A stretch of 64,000 bases of DNA from positions 21,948,547-22,012,546 of the forward strand of contig CM026556.1 of NCBI GenBank assembly GCA_015143295.1. The letters are read 5' to 3'. This DNA comes from Tetracentron sinense. Taxonomy: Eukaryota; Streptophyta; Magnoliopsida; Trochodendrales; Trochodendraceae. Every line of letters starts with the position of its first letter. Position 1 is the first letter of the stretch. A program made the translations under genes and the position numbers. Positions 45,601-54,036 of this stretch are shown here, in pieces. Below the pieces are notes generated by a model. It was not told the origin of the DNA. It made no database searches and saw only the letters and a program-made list of their open reading frames with translations.

Positions 45601-48357
45601 GAGGCAAAGACAGGTGACCTGTTTGAGGAGAGAGCGAGGGACTTAGATCGTTTCCCTTAATATTAGACTTATATTCCGTTTATTTGAGAGGAAAATTGTA
45701 ATAGACTTGTTATACTCTTAGTAGATATTGCTTTAGACTTGGTTTTATTTTGGAGATCATGGTGGTTGATCGAATTATGAGTTGTGTTCATATTGGTCTT
45801 ATGATATACAGGATAGTTGGTTTAAATCGAAATTTTATTATTGTCATATTTTGGAGACTTGATATTTAGTTATTGCCTTGTGTGCTATAAAGTCAAGCAG
45901 GGATAAGCAGTGTCACGGCCCAAAGTCCCATTATGACTAAGGTGGGGTTTTGGGGCGCGACAAGTATATTAGAGAAACTTCAGCACAAATGTTTATATAT
46001 ACATTATATTTAAATTGATTAATGAGCCAAGCATATTGTGCTCTAACTCTGCTCGTTAACCAATCGAGCACAAAAATCAAGCTCAAGCTTCACTTGTTAT
46101 TAAATGAACAAGCTTTTAATGAGCCCAGCTTGAGTTGTTCACGAGTAACTTTGATACTCCCACTATCAAACTTTAGAAATCAACAATTCAAAGATCTTGA
46201 ATTGACAACCATTTCCAAAACCAAGAGCGCAGCTAAAGCAAAAATTCACAAACTTGCAAGAAATAAACAGAATGGATGGTCGCAGGCCGCATTGGGCAAC
46301 AAGAATCAGCTTCTTGACCTCCACACATACACTACCAAGTGGAGCAAGTGAAGGGAGTAGGTAATTTCTAGTCCTAGCCTAGAATCGATATATTTATTGT
46401 TTTGCTAATTTCCAAGTAAAGACTACGATAAAACATAGGTCAGAACTCCAATATTTGTTGGTACACACCTACCTGTACCAGCAAACTGAGGAAAGTCAAA
46501 GGGCATCCATTCATACTCTAAGTAGTCCTAAAACTAACTGCACCAACTTCCAGGTTCTAACCTTTTGTTCGAACTAAGAACCAAGCAGTCCATATCAGTG
46601 TTCCGAAGAATAAGAGAAGCCCCCCCCACAATCCCACAATGTCAGATATACATTTAATCATCATGCCAATGAAACACAGAAGACAAACCTTGAACGGTAT
46701 ATATGCAAGTCCCTGAATACGTTCATTCTGCTCCTGAAAGCTGATCACCTTGCCAAAGCTGTCTACAGTGATTCTGAATGTGCTTTCAGAAATCAAGTAT
46801 GGCAACTTCCTTTCATCTGGATAACCTTTTATAGCCTCTTCCAATTCCTCATAGCTACTCCCTTCTCCCCAAAGTTCATAGATTCCCTTCACAAGTATAC
46901 CTGTGAGTTTGCAATTCAATAACGGTATCTAGAAATATTATTGTAATTTTTTGTAATCAAACAACATTGTCAATTGTCTTCAAATGTGCATTTTTCACAA
47001 TAGAACTAAATTATAAATAGGTATATTCGTTTAGGGAATTCTCAATTATCTTCCCCAATACTTTACTACTTTTTTTCTAATTTCACAATACCTATCAAAC
47101 GAAAAATGCATATGCCTGAATTTTGTGAAAACATGTACAATCTCTTTTTTTCCCTTTTTTTTTCTTTTTGATATATATAGCAGGTACAATCCGGAAATTT
47201 AAATCAAGACAAAGCCTTCAACTGAATGAATGATGTTTCCAGTCTCCCATATTGCTTCACCAACCTCCTCTTAATGGAAAATATCATTCATCTGAAATGA
47301 GTAATACCGCTTTTTATCCTCAGATTGGCTATAGAATTAGTGTTCTTTCCAGCTTCCATAACCCAATTCATTCTCGAATTTCCCTCCAATTTATTTGAAC
47401 CCGTCTAATAAAGTTTTCTTTCAAAACAGATTTGAGATGTTTTCTAGTTCCCCAACACCTGAACAAATCTCCTTTAACACTTTAAGCTTCGCTTTAAGTT
47501 TGTCGGCCATCCGCCTACTCAGAAATAAAATAAAAGAATTCATTGTCATAAGTAATAACTATAAAAAAAATTTCGTAGGATTAGGCAATTCCAACTGATT
47601 CTTGAAGCAAAACAGAAGAAAAGCATCCCATAACTTTTTGAAGAAAACCCCACTTCCAGTTTTGCCATTTTGCCCTGCCTACTCACCAGTCAAGAAAATA
47701 TTAAATCTTCTTGAGAGAATAGGACATTTGTATTTTCGACATTTTAGCATAAACTTTTTTCCCCAGTGAAACAAAAACTACTAAATTTTCCATTATCAGA
47801 TGAATTGTCAAGGGCTAGAATAAGAAATAGACAAACCCCAGATGCATTCTATAAGTGAATATTCTGAAAATGCAGAAACGCAAGAAGATTCTTCATACCT
47901 TATGCTCATAGGGGTTTGATCTAGGTTCTTAATTTTTTTTTTCTCAGTAAAGCGTTTGCTTATAAAAAGATCAAATTGAAGGTCAAAATTGATTTTTTTT
48001 TTTTCTTGTTGGGGATACCATTATCTATTTCACTGTTAGATTTTAGTATAATGGCATATCAATTGCAAAGAGAAAAAACATAATCTACAGACGTTAGAAA
48101 AATAGTATATGAATCTTGAAGAAGAAAATGTAGAAAAACTCACTTCGGTTGGCGATTCTTCTGGCAACGTCATCCGAAGGGAGGTCGACGAAATGGAAAG
48201 GAGAATCATGGTGGTGGTGTTCGGGAAGCCTCCATTCCAAAGACCTTTTAATGTCTCCATTTTCTTCTCCGAAAGCACCGAAGAGCTCTGCTAGAGCTTC
48301 GACTTCGGGTCTCCTGTAATCCAACAATCTGTGGAAGAATACGCACAGATACCACAT
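21117..48357 (-). CDS. TRM11: TRM11: tRNA (guanine-10-N2)-methyltransferase catalytic subunit, six exons over 27 kb
   Basis: Exons in coding order are 48357-48144, 46900-46689, 27802-27485, 27346-27272, 26824-26750 and 21671-21117. All introns are GT-AG and phases match, giving 1449 bases, 482 residues, close to the plant family size (about 480). Residues about 1-140 form the N-terminal and THUMP-like RNA-binding part ([32 protein letters not shown]). The Rossmann methyltransferase follows, with SAM motif DPFVGTGSI at about 228-236 and catalytic DPPYG at about 306-310. The protein ends PKYRGKYV. Trm11 with its activator Trm112 makes m2G at tRNA position 10 (established for the family). I found no stop, frameshift or lost motif, so the gene looks functional despite introns of 1243, 18886, 138, 447 and 5078 bp. 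On the - strand a telobox-like AACCCTA lies about 230 bases upstream of the ATG (complement of 48587-48593). Confidence 0.92.
21672..24059. other. TRM11 intron 5, proximal part
   Basis: This contains CAACAG/CAACAA-rich sequence (21715-21800), three diverged copies of a GTTAGxTxGCATGCATAATGC unit (21815-21925) and AT-rich DNA. At 22540-23010 the - strand has faint LINE-like fragments, not enough to assign. No exon was seen. Confidence 0.4.
24060..26565 (+). mobile_element. Ty1/Copia retrotransposon, 5'-truncated and degenerate
   Basis: In order: integrase C-terminal part ([20 protein letters not shown], about 24160-24215; FFESTHF near 24345), reverse transcriptase in broken frames from about 24780 ([13 protein letters not shown]; a VDDI-type block near 25372), RNase H ([20 protein letters not shown], about 25853-25912), polypurine tract 26328-26340, and a 225-bp 3' LTR. 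Many stops and frameshifts. A 45-bp tandem duplication lies at about 24775-24860. There is no 5' LTR, gag or protease. It lies in the antisense orientation within TRM11 intron 5. Confidence 0.88.
26341..26565 (+). mobile_element. Copia 3' LTR
   Basis: It begins TGTAGTAATGG directly after the GAGGGGGAG purine tract and ends TATTTATAACA, giving TG...CA ends. No 5' partner is present in the window. Confidence 0.75.
26750..26824 (-). CDS. TRM11: TRM11 exon 5 (residues 274-298)
   Basis: 25 codons, [20 protein letters not shown] and onward, with acceptor TTGCAG and donor GTAATC. It is followed by the 5.1-kb intron 5. Confidence 0.92.
27272..27346 (-). CDS. TRM11: TRM11 exon 4 (residues 249-273)
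   Basis: 25 codons, [20 protein letters not shown] and onward, with acceptor GTTCAG and donor GTAAAT. It continues the Rossmann fold after the SAM motif. Confidence 0.92.
27485..27802 (-). CDS. TRM11: TRM11 exon 3 (residues 143-248)
   Basis: It encodes [20 protein letters not shown] through [20 protein letters not shown], including the SAM-binding motif. Acceptor TTTTCAG, donor GTTTGT, 106 codons, phase 0 at both ends. Confidence 0.92.
27803..30299. other. TRM11 intron 2, first 2.5 kb
   Basis: AT-rich intronic DNA. A CT/T-rich tract lies at 28784-28815. The stretch 29380-29600 resembles a LINE 3' tail but is too decayed to assign. No exon seen. Confidence 0.4.
30300..31864 (-). pseudogene. 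Unidentified gene fragment interrupted by a LINE
   Basis: On the - strand an open frame runs from [16 protein letters not shown] (31864) to [11 protein letters not shown] (about 31640). If the LINE and one target copy are removed, the same frame continues through [16 protein letters not shown] to [18 protein letters not shown] (about 30510), with one TGA just past the junction. Frames beyond 30500 are broken. I do not recognise the protein; its composition looks like a real soluble domain rather than a transposon. It lies in TRM11 intron 2 in the same orientation, and no splice sites joining it to TRM11 were found. Confidence 0.4.
30742..31638 (+). mobile_element. LINE 3' fragment with 14-bp target duplication
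   Basis: It encodes broken zf-RVT-type sequence ([29 protein letters not shown], then [13 protein letters not shown] in another frame) and ends in an A-rich tail. A 62-bp tandem duplication (TTTGATGGGG...TTTTGTCAAGACAT) lies at 31377-31500. ATATAACTTCTTGA flanks it at 30728-30741 and 31639-31652. 5'-truncated and inactive. Confidence 0.85.
31870..32545. other. TRM11 intron 2 spacer
   Basis: AT-rich sequence without recognisable features. Confidence 0.4.
32546..33243 (-). mobile_element. LINE 3' fragment, reverse orientation
   Basis: On the - strand it shows [20 protein letters not shown] and [15 protein letters not shown] with broken frames, which resembles the C-terminal tail of plant zf-RVT LINEs. 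A T14 run at about 32547-32561 would be its poly(A) tail. It is cut at the other side by the fold-back element at 33252. Confidence 0.55.
33252..34223. mobile_element. hAT-like fold-back element, CATGGT ends
   Basis: The left end CATGGTTCAAAATATAAG, with CCGTATCGGTA soon after, is complementary to the right end CGATCGGTATGTACCGATAT, then TTTATACCATG. The flanks ATTATAGG and ATTATGGA (33244-33251, 34224-34231) agree at 6 of 8 positions. The 972-bp interior is AT-rich without transposase. Confidence 0.65.
34390..34712. mobile_element. hAT-like fold-back element, CATAGTTACCAA ends
   Basis: A 323-bp fold-back with ends CATAGTTACCAAGTACGGG and its complement ...GTTTGGTAACTATG, and inner GTACAATACGG / ATACGGATATAAT repeats. 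The 8-bp flanks CTCACTGC and CTCATTGT differ by two transitions. It sits exactly at the boundary between the LINE target copy and the LINE body, so it inserted after the LINE. Confidence 0.75.
34713..35155 (+). mobile_element. LINE 3' fragment with 18-bp target duplication
   Basis: The start reads [20 protein letters not shown], the zinc-binding RT tail, followed by a 3' UTR and an AATAATAAT tail. TAATAATCAGCTCACTGC occurs at 34372-34389 and 35156-35173. The 5' copy is separated from the LINE by the younger fold-back element. The GACTCGGACTCGGTATCGGT run at 34850-34875 is a small local repeat. Confidence 0.8.
35174..36583. other. TRM11 intron 2 spacer before the Tekay element
   Basis: Low-complexity to ordinary sequence. 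I recognise no gene, RNA or complete repeat. Confidence 0.4.
36584..38933 (+). mobile_element. Tekay 5' LTR
   Basis: 2350 bp, TGTAGAGACCC to GGCACGACA. GATCGATCG-type palindromes cluster at 36735-36955, upstream of a TATA box (ACTATAAATAG, about 37004-37014). A 45-bp duplication around CCTATCTATCTTGTATGGTG lies at 37733-37822 and a 28-bp unit GTGCATCATTTTACAAGGAC is repeated three times at 37996-38062. The duplication at 37733 is single in the 3' LTR, which explains part of the 93-bp length difference. Confidence 0.92.
38938..38950 (+). promoter_or_regulatory. Primer binding site for initiator tRNA-Met
   Basis: TGGTATCAGAGCC, complementary to the 3' end of tRNA-iMet, four bases after the LTR end. 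Confidence 0.9.
39105..40253 (+). pseudogene. Tekay gag remains
   Basis: Starting [15 protein letters not shown], it continues [44 protein letters not shown] and [20 protein letters not shown] across several frameshifts and stops. A CCHC-type knuckle follows (CGHCG, stop, RHPTWEC). The end [17 protein letters not shown] reads openly into a splice-donor-like site at 40254. Confidence 0.85.
40254..40396 (+). other. Putative spliceable intron between gag and protease of the Tekay element
   Basis: 143 AT-rich bases start GTACGT and end AATTCAG, the plant GT-AG consensus. Removing them joins DDVVQG to [20 protein letters not shown] without a frame change. That is the usual uninterrupted Del/Tekay sequence at this junction. 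Unspliced, the segment contains in-frame stops. It may be a real intron or an insertion that mimics one. Confidence 0.6.
40397..43664 (+). pseudogene. Tekay pol: protease, RT, RNase H, integrase, chromodomain (inactive)
   Basis: Protease has the [10 protein letters not shown] active-site motif (about 40435). RT runs 40748-41734 with [20 protein letters not shown] onward, but both catalytic positions are changed: KINLRSGY in place of KIDLRSGY and FVGDILVYS in place of FVDDILVYS. RNase H starts [12 protein letters not shown] (about 41826) and hits a TGA. Integrase is split by frameshifts ([39 protein letters not shown]). The end [20 protein letters not shown] (about 43583-43642) is a chromodomain-type tail, in another frame, stopping at 43664. 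It cannot make active enzyme. Confidence 0.9.
43694..43705 (+). promoter_or_regulatory. Polypurine tract of the Tekay element
   Basis: AAGGGGGGAGGA directly before TGTAG of the 3' LTR. Confidence 0.9.
43706..45962 (+). mobile_element. Tekay 3' LTR
   Basis: 2257 bp, TGTAGAGACCTG to GGCGCGACA. Collinear with the 5' LTR, including the GATCGATCG cluster at 43855-44095 and the GTGCATCATTTT repeats near 45054-45115, with scattered substitutions and indels. Confidence 0.92.
45963..46688. other. TRM11 intron 2, distal end
   Basis: This stretch lies between the Tekay element and exon 2. The ORF at 46022-46351 has no recognisable domain and is probably chance. Nothing else seen. Confidence 0.4.
46689..46900 (-). 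CDS. TRM11: TRM11 exon 2 (residues 72-142)
   Basis: Preceded by CTCACAG and followed by GTTTGT. It encodes [20 protein letters not shown] through [11 protein letters not shown], the second half of the N-terminal/THUMP region. It ends in phase 0 and joins GRVNLRNP of exon 3 across the 18.9-kb intron. Confidence 0.9.
46901..48143. other. TRM11 intron 1
   Basis: 1243 bp, GTGAGT to CACAG on the - strand, T-rich in places (47145-47175, 47990-48005). No insertions recognised. Confidence 0.8.
48144..48357 (-). CDS. TRM11: TRM11 exon 1 (residues 1-71 and first base of 72)
   Basis: It starts MWYLCVFF, the conserved start in plant TRM11. An in-frame ATG 12 codons upstream (48393) is less likely. The donor GTGAGT follows CGAA; the split codon AGT is completed by exon 2. 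The + strand ORF over this exon is a shadow. Confidence 0.9.
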
Positions 48358-48979
48358 ATTTGTTGTGCTTTCTTCACAAAAGAAATAGCCCAAATCGAAT
48401 CTCTTTTCTCTGATCTTTCAGCTTACTATCAATGGCGGTAGTGGTGTCGCCGTGTTCGTGGTTTGAAGAAGAAGAAGCAGAAGCAGCATAGTAAAAAGAA
48501 AAAAGATTTTGCTATCCCCACTCTCCTTTATTCTAGTTCCCATTTTCGGGGGTAAGAAAACAAAAGATTTTGTGTTAGGGTCCTAGGGTTAGCACTCTCA
48601 CTAAAAATATTGCGAGAATGTACAAATACAATGATTTTATAGGAATCCGTATTGTGGTGCTCACCCATCTATCTATTTATACTTTTATATTATCTATCTA
48701 TCTATACTCACTCATATATATCAATTGGTATCCACGTGGCACACTCCATTGCTCTCTATTTTCTTTAAATTAGTGTCATGTGGCACACCCTTTAACCAAT
48801 AACTTTATTTCATGTATACATGTAAATGAAAATTAATTAGTATTATTCTCTCTACTCACTAATTACAATCTTATAGTTTCTTAACCTTTCATTAATTCTT
48901 ATACACCTCACTTCCCATTCCCATAATCCAACAAAACTTTTTCTCATCTAAATACAGTTCATCTAGATGATGATGTAAA
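48358..48979 (-). promoter_or_regulatory. Upstream region of TRM11
   Basis: About 620 bp between the TRM11 ATG and the Helitron array. On the - strand it has AACCCTA (telobox-like, common in genes for the translation apparatus) about 230 bases before the ATG and a GAAGAAGAAG/CTT-rich leader. CTAT microsatellite-like sequence lies at 48665-48720 and two CCACGTGGCACA / CATGTGGCACAC boxes at 48730-48790. No clear TATA box. Confidence 0.4.
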
Positions 48980-49107
48980 TAATGTTTCATCGTCGTCTAT
49001 GCTATTGGTCTCCATGTGGCTTCTTCAAAAGCGTCTATTTGAGTTATGTCATTACTAGCGGGTGGCACGTGGCTTCTTCAAAAGCCGCTATTTGAGTTAT
49101 GTCATTA

Positions 49108-49511
49108 CTAGCAGGTGGTACGTGCGATGCACGTGAGAGTGAAGATTGAACTTTCCCGTTCAATCACAATTGGCAGAAACAGAAAGAGAGAGATTAGGTG
49201 GGCGTTAGATAAGGGGAGATATTTTAATTAAAGAATCATACTCTATCCGAGTGCTATATAAAAAGAATATAGTTATTAAGTTATGTGTTATTTTTAAGAG
49301 TTTTTAAATTGTAAAACTCAATCAATGCCTCAACCTACCAATTGTCACTTTAAGAGATTTAAAAAATAAAAATTCAATCAATGCCTCAAGTATTAAGTTA
49401 TGTCTTATCTTTAAGAGTTTTAAAATTTTAAAACTCAATCAATGCCTCAACCCACCTCTCACTGTTTTAATCAATGCCTCAACCCTCCAATTCTCATTAT
49501 AGTAGTAGAGA
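49108..49511 (-). mobile_element. Non-autonomous Helitron, copy 1
   Basis: 3' end CTAG at 49108 (+ strand view), hairpin at about 49119-49134, 5' TCTCTACTACTA at 49511. Host bases A and T flank it. Repeats of CAATCAATGCCTCAACCC occur four times within the copy. Confidence 0.8.
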
Positions 49512-49619
49512 TGCTATTGGTCTCCATGTGGCTTCTTCAAAAGCCTCTATTTGAGTTATGTCATTACTAGCGGGTGGCACGTGGCTTCTTCAAAAGCCGC
49601 TATTTGAGTTATGTCATTA

Positions 49620-50021
49620 CTAGCAGGTGGCACGTGCGATGCACGTGAGAGTGAAGATTGAACTCTCCCGTTCAATCACAATTGGCAGAAATAGAGAGAG
49701 AGAGATTAGGTTAGCGTTAGATAAGGGGAGATATTTTAATTAAAGAATCATACTCTATCCGAGTGCTATATAAAAAGAATATAGTTATTAAGTTGTGTTA
49801 TTTTTAAGAGTTTTTAAATTTTAAAACTCAATCAATGCCTCAACCCACCAATTGTTACTTTAAGAGATTTAAAAAATAAAAATTCAATCAATGCCTCAAG
49901 TATTAAGTTATGTCTTATCTTTAAGAGTTTTAAAATTTTAAAACTCAATCAATGCCTCAACCCACCTCTCACTGTTTTAATCAATGCCTCAACCCTCCAA
50001 TTCTCATTATAGTAGTAGAGA
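49620..50021 (-). mobile_element. Non-autonomous Helitron, copy 2
   Basis: Nearly identical to copy 1, with the same termini and internal AATGCCTCAACCC repeats. High identity indicates recent tandem amplification. Confidence 0.8.
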
Positions 50022-50129
50022 TGCTATTGGTCTCCATGTGGCTTCTTCAAAAGCCTCTATTTGAGTTATGTCATTACTAGCGGGTGGCACGTGGCTTCTT
50101 CAAAAGCCGCTATTTGAGTTAGGTCATTA

Positions 50130-52063
50130 CTAGCAGGTGGCACGTGCGATGCACGTGAGAGTGAAGATTGAACTCTCCCGTTCAATCACAATTGGCAGAA
50201 ACAGAGAGAGAGAGATTAGGTTGGCGTTAGATAATGGGAGATATTTTAATTAAAGAATCATACTCTATCCGAGTGCTATATAAAAAGAATATAGTTATTA
50301 AGTTATGTGTTATTTTTAAGAGTTTTTAAATTTTAAAACTCAATCAATGCCTCAACCCACCAATTGCCCCGGCACTGCATGACTCCAGACCTACAGCTGG
50401 GATCCTGTAATCAAACTGCACCATAGCCCATCCGAAGGAAATTGGTGATCATATATATGTTCAAGTGTAAACCATAATAAGCTAGGATAGGCCACGTACC
50501 ACAATAGCATTTGCCTCCTTCGCCAGCTTCAACATCCCCACGTTTTCCTCTGTTATGAAATACTCATTGTCCACCAGCTCAACACCCTAATAAATAAAAT
50601 TCAACCCAAAAATAACGCTCACAAATATCAATACGGTTTCGGATCATTTTTCATCTCTCCAATCTCCATCCATTCAACGGTTTACACGTCCTATAATTTG
50701 GTACAAAAGGGACACGTGTTGACTTGTGGGCGCCAGTTCAATAGGAAAACTGATCACGATCCAACTATTTAACTAATGACCTATGGGAAAGACATTGGAC
50801 GAACTATGGGGTTGATATCCCGTCCTCAATCTCTTCCATTACTTGTTGGAAATATTAGCCCAAACATTTGGGTTCTTAACCACAGTTTGTTTGGTAGATC
50901 TTGATTTCAAAGAGGGTCATGTGGGAGCCACCATGCCCTCATGTTGCTTTTCTGTCTCAACTTGATTTCGTGAAACCTTTCCTAAAGCATATTTGAATCT
51001 TCTGCACCTGTGAATGCCTTGACCAAATCAATCCCAAAATGTTCCTACTAAATGAACGGTCCAGATTAGGTGCAGTGTCTACATTACCCAGTAGGCCAAG
51101 CTACCCACCACCTCTAACACTACCCAGAAAAAAGACAGATTCAATTAACAAAAAAATCAAAGGTAAAGCTTTTGGCAATTAGCAGCCATTGGAGACTGAA
51201 TAAACCCACATTGGCTTCTTTAATCCACCAAAATAAAAATAAATAAGAAAACCTATCAGTGCATGGGATGTTAAATTTACCATCTCATCAAAAGACAGAT
51301 ATGTTAAATTTGTGCTTTGAAACATGAAAAAACCTATCACTACACGAGATAGTAAATTTAAAGGGTCCAGAATCACCTGATAGAGCATGTTCAAGCACTT
51401 TGAACTTTGATGATAAACTTTCCGGACTCAGGCACAACGGCGATGAGAAGAACAAACAGGGAGATGTTAAACTGATTTTGTAAACAGTTACCTAGTTTCT
51501 TAAGCTAATATTGAGAGAGAAAAATGTGAGAGGGATTGAGATAGATTTCTCTTATCAAAATCCCCTAAAATTATAACTGTTTTTTTTGTAAACTTTCATG
51601 GGGATAGGAATGAAACTGTTGCCTATTTTTTTAAAACACTTATAGATAAGAGGGAGATTTAATAGGGAAGATATAGTAAATGATTAAGATGAACGTGACT
51701 CAGGACATATTGAGAGGAGCCGTGTGTGGGAATTAAAGAAGAAAGATCAGTCACACTGGAAGAGTTGTGTCACTTCCAACAACCAGAGTTTTGGAGAAAC
51801 TGGAAGAGTTGTGTCACTTCCAACAACCAGAGTTTGGAGAAAAAAAAATTCTAGTAAAAATTCTAGTTGACACGTGGCATGTGTGATAGCATTGTAGTCC
51901 TACATGGCGAAAGGAGAAGGGGAGAAAAAACCCTGCGTTATATTTAGTTAATAGATGTCTTATCTTTAAGAGTTTTAAAATTTTAAAACTCAATCAAGCC
52001 TCAACCCACCTCTCACTGTTTTAATCAATGCCTCAACCCTCCAATTCTCATTATAGTAGTAGA
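50130..52063 (-). mobile_element. Gene-capturing Helitron, copy 3
   Basis: The 3' part (50130-50366) matches copies 1 and 2 up to AACCCACCAATTG. The match then stops and resumes at about 51950 (TGTCTTATCTTTAAGAG) to the 5' end at 52063. The 1.58 kb between is foreign and begins inside an asparaginase exon. A 45-bp tandem duplication (ACTGGAAGAGTTGTGTCACT onward) lies near 51757-51840. The remaining fill is unidentified. Confidence 0.75.
50367..50586 (-). pseudogene. Captured fragment of isoaspartyl peptidase / L-asparaginase gene
   Basis: On the - strand, exon 50586-50500 encodes GVELVDNEYFITEENVGMLK then LAKEANAIV (29 codons), with acceptor TTATTAG and donor GTACGT. An intron of 84 bp follows, then FDYRIPAVGLESCSAG in a partial exon (50415-50367) cut at the Helitron junction. 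Order, phase and sequence match plant K+-independent asparaginases (Ntn hydrolases that process isoaspartyl peptides and asparagine). The catalytic Thr region and most exons are absent. Introns show that genomic DNA, not mRNA, was captured. Confidence 0.85.
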
Positions 52064-54036
52064 TACATATAGCTTGCCCTCCATTTTAAATGTCTCTCTC
52101 TCTTTCCTATCTTCACAAATTCTTCCTCCCACATCGATTGTCTCCCTCCATTAAAGGCCTCCCCTCTCTCCATCGTTCAACTCTTCATTTCCTTCACTCT
52201 TCGATTTTCTATTGTTGTTTATGCGTGCTTCCTCTTCTTATTTCTTGCAGGTCAAAAATAAGCATGCAGTTGGCTTTATGGTCGATAAGTTCCACTTTTT
52301 GATAACGAAAATGCTCAGATATTGCCTCTACAAATAGTATCTGATATTCAATGGCCTACTTTTAGCTTCTCTCACGCTTCTTGATTGTTCAGATACTTCA
52401 AGTATGAATTCTCTAATTTTCCTTCTCATTTTCTTTGATTTAATGAAATCTACGATTCGAGGTGAGACTATATGCTCTAGTCGTGATTTTGTAGTTTGAT
52501 TTCACGGAATCTAGGTTTATTTTCTTTTAATCTGTAAATATTTGAAATTTGTTATTCAATTATGAATAGGAACTTGAATACTCGAATTAGAATTAGAGTT
52601 AGTGAGCTTCGATGGCTTGCACTGGTCTTTTAGCTTGGTCATCCTAATTGTATTATCCACGGTCTAAATCTGTAAATGGTTTATTGTAGATTTCTCCAAA
52701 TGAATCAGTTTCATAAATCTGATCTTGGAGTTCAGGAAAGCACGGATCTTGGCGGGTGAATGAGATAAAAGATAAGCTCAAAGAAGGTTTGAATACCATG
52801 AGGGTCCCACTCAGAAAAATCATTAGATTAGAAGCCTATTGATTGAATCTGCAAAACCATTTGATTCACTTTTCTTTTTACAATAAAAAATGATCTCACT
52901 CCTTTGGACTTCTGGACGCCTACTTACCTTATATCCCTATTATGGGGAACTATGTAGGGGTGTCAATGGCACGTCTGATTAAGTAGTTGGATAGTCTCGG
53001 ACTTAAGAGTCTTAACCTGGGATTGTATAGAGGTTGTTGCTTCTCATGGCAACTGCAAGGTAATATGGTTGGTTTCATTTACCAACCATTATTGGTTGGT
53101 TTCATTTACCAAATACTTCTTCTGGGCAATACTTTCAGTGCTTGTTTTCTTTTTCTTTTTTGTCAATGCTTTCATTGCTTGATTATTCATAATTCAACAT
53201 TGTTGTTTGAAAATTTTGTTTATCATGAGAAGCTAACGGTCTTGGAAATTATGATTGAACTAATTTGAAATTTTCTGATTATTGCTATATATCTTTCTTT
53301 TCTCTTTCCAATTAGGAAATAATGTCATATTTCTCCACCCTCTCACTCACTTACTACACATAATGCTCTATTTATTCATCGTTATTTCAAACTTTGTTTT
53401 ATTAACGGATTGTATCTAAGTTTCTGTTTTTAATTTATTTACTCACTGTGTCGATGTTTTGTATGTAATGTATGTAGATGTATTAACCTTAAGAGTTGTT
53501 GGAGGGGAAAAATGATTGTTAGGGTAAGCAATGAAACTTGAAGGGAAAGAGATTTGGAGGTAATTAGAGAGATATTGCTCTCTGACTGAGTACTTAGATG
53601 GTATCTTTTTCCAGAGCCTTTGAGAATCACTTGGTGATCACCTCTTTGGGGGTTTTAAGGAGTTCAATCGTAGGGTGTTTCTAGTAAAAGATTAAACGCG
53701 TCTCTTACATTAATTTCAGGTAAAGGTTGAGGAATAAATAGATCCAGAAATCAACTTTATGGGATGTGGATTTAAAGTCACTTTGTTTACTAAATTATAT
53801 ATTTTCATGATTCCATCAAACATTCACTATCCATCTTTGTTCCATTGGATCTTATGTTGAGTTATGGTTCCATCTATAGTACATTTTTGCTTCATTTTAT
53901 CATCACAAATTAGAATTTGGGAATAATATTCTTTTTGTTCTCCCCCCTCTATTTACAATCTTCATTGGCTATGATTTTTTTTTACCAATCAGGTTTTCCT
54001 TAGACACTGCTCAATTGTTGCTCAATCTATCCACAC
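52064..54036. other. Unassigned region between the Helitron array and the Tat element
   Basis: A pyrimidine-rich, 5'-UTR-like stretch at 52080-52255 ends TTTCTTGCAGG, and T-rich intron-like DNA follows. A decayed or non-coding plant transcript is possible, but no protein match is seen. A small tandem repeat (TTGGTTTCATTTACCAA) lies at 53069-53113. Confidence 0.3.

Larger units (their letters stand above)
36584..45962 (+). mobile_element. Tekay/Del-type Ty3-gypsy retrotransposon, full structure, coding decayed
   Basis: A 9379-bp element with 5' LTR, tRNA-iMet primer site, gag remains, an intron-like segment, protease, RT, RNase H, integrase, chromodomain, polypurine tract and 3' LTR, all in + orientation. 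The 5-bp flanks AGTGT (36579-36583) and AGTAT (45963-45967) are a near-perfect target duplication. The chromodomain end and domain order place it among chromoviruses. It lies antisense to TRM11 in intron 2. About the first 80 aligned LTR bases show six substitutions and one indel, so the insertion is not recent. Confidence 0.93.
48990..52063 (-). mobile_element. Head-to-tail array of three Helitrons
   Basis: Three copies lie in the same orientation (- strand) with a period of 510-512 bp between 3' ends: 49108-49511, 49620-50021 and 50130-52063. Each starts TCTACTACTATAATGAGAAT on the - strand and ends in an ACGTGC-AT-CGCACGT hairpin followed by CCACCTGCTAG and host T. The 108-bp spacer between copies is two 54-bp repeats of CATGTGGCTTCTTCAAAAGC type, each also ending beside a CTAGC. 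Copies 1 and 2 are about 403 bp; copy 3 carries captured DNA. Confidence 0.8.

Noticed and set aside
48109..48294. + strand ORF over TRM11 exon 1
   Set aside because: An antisense shadow; the - strand frame matches TRM11 with correct splice sites.
50367..50586. A functional asparaginase gene
   Set aside because: Only two partial exons are present, the second is cut at the Helitron junction, and the catalytic region is missing.
52090..52302. Small + strand ORF after the Helitron array
   Set aside because: CT-rich low-complexity leader-like sequence with no protein signature.
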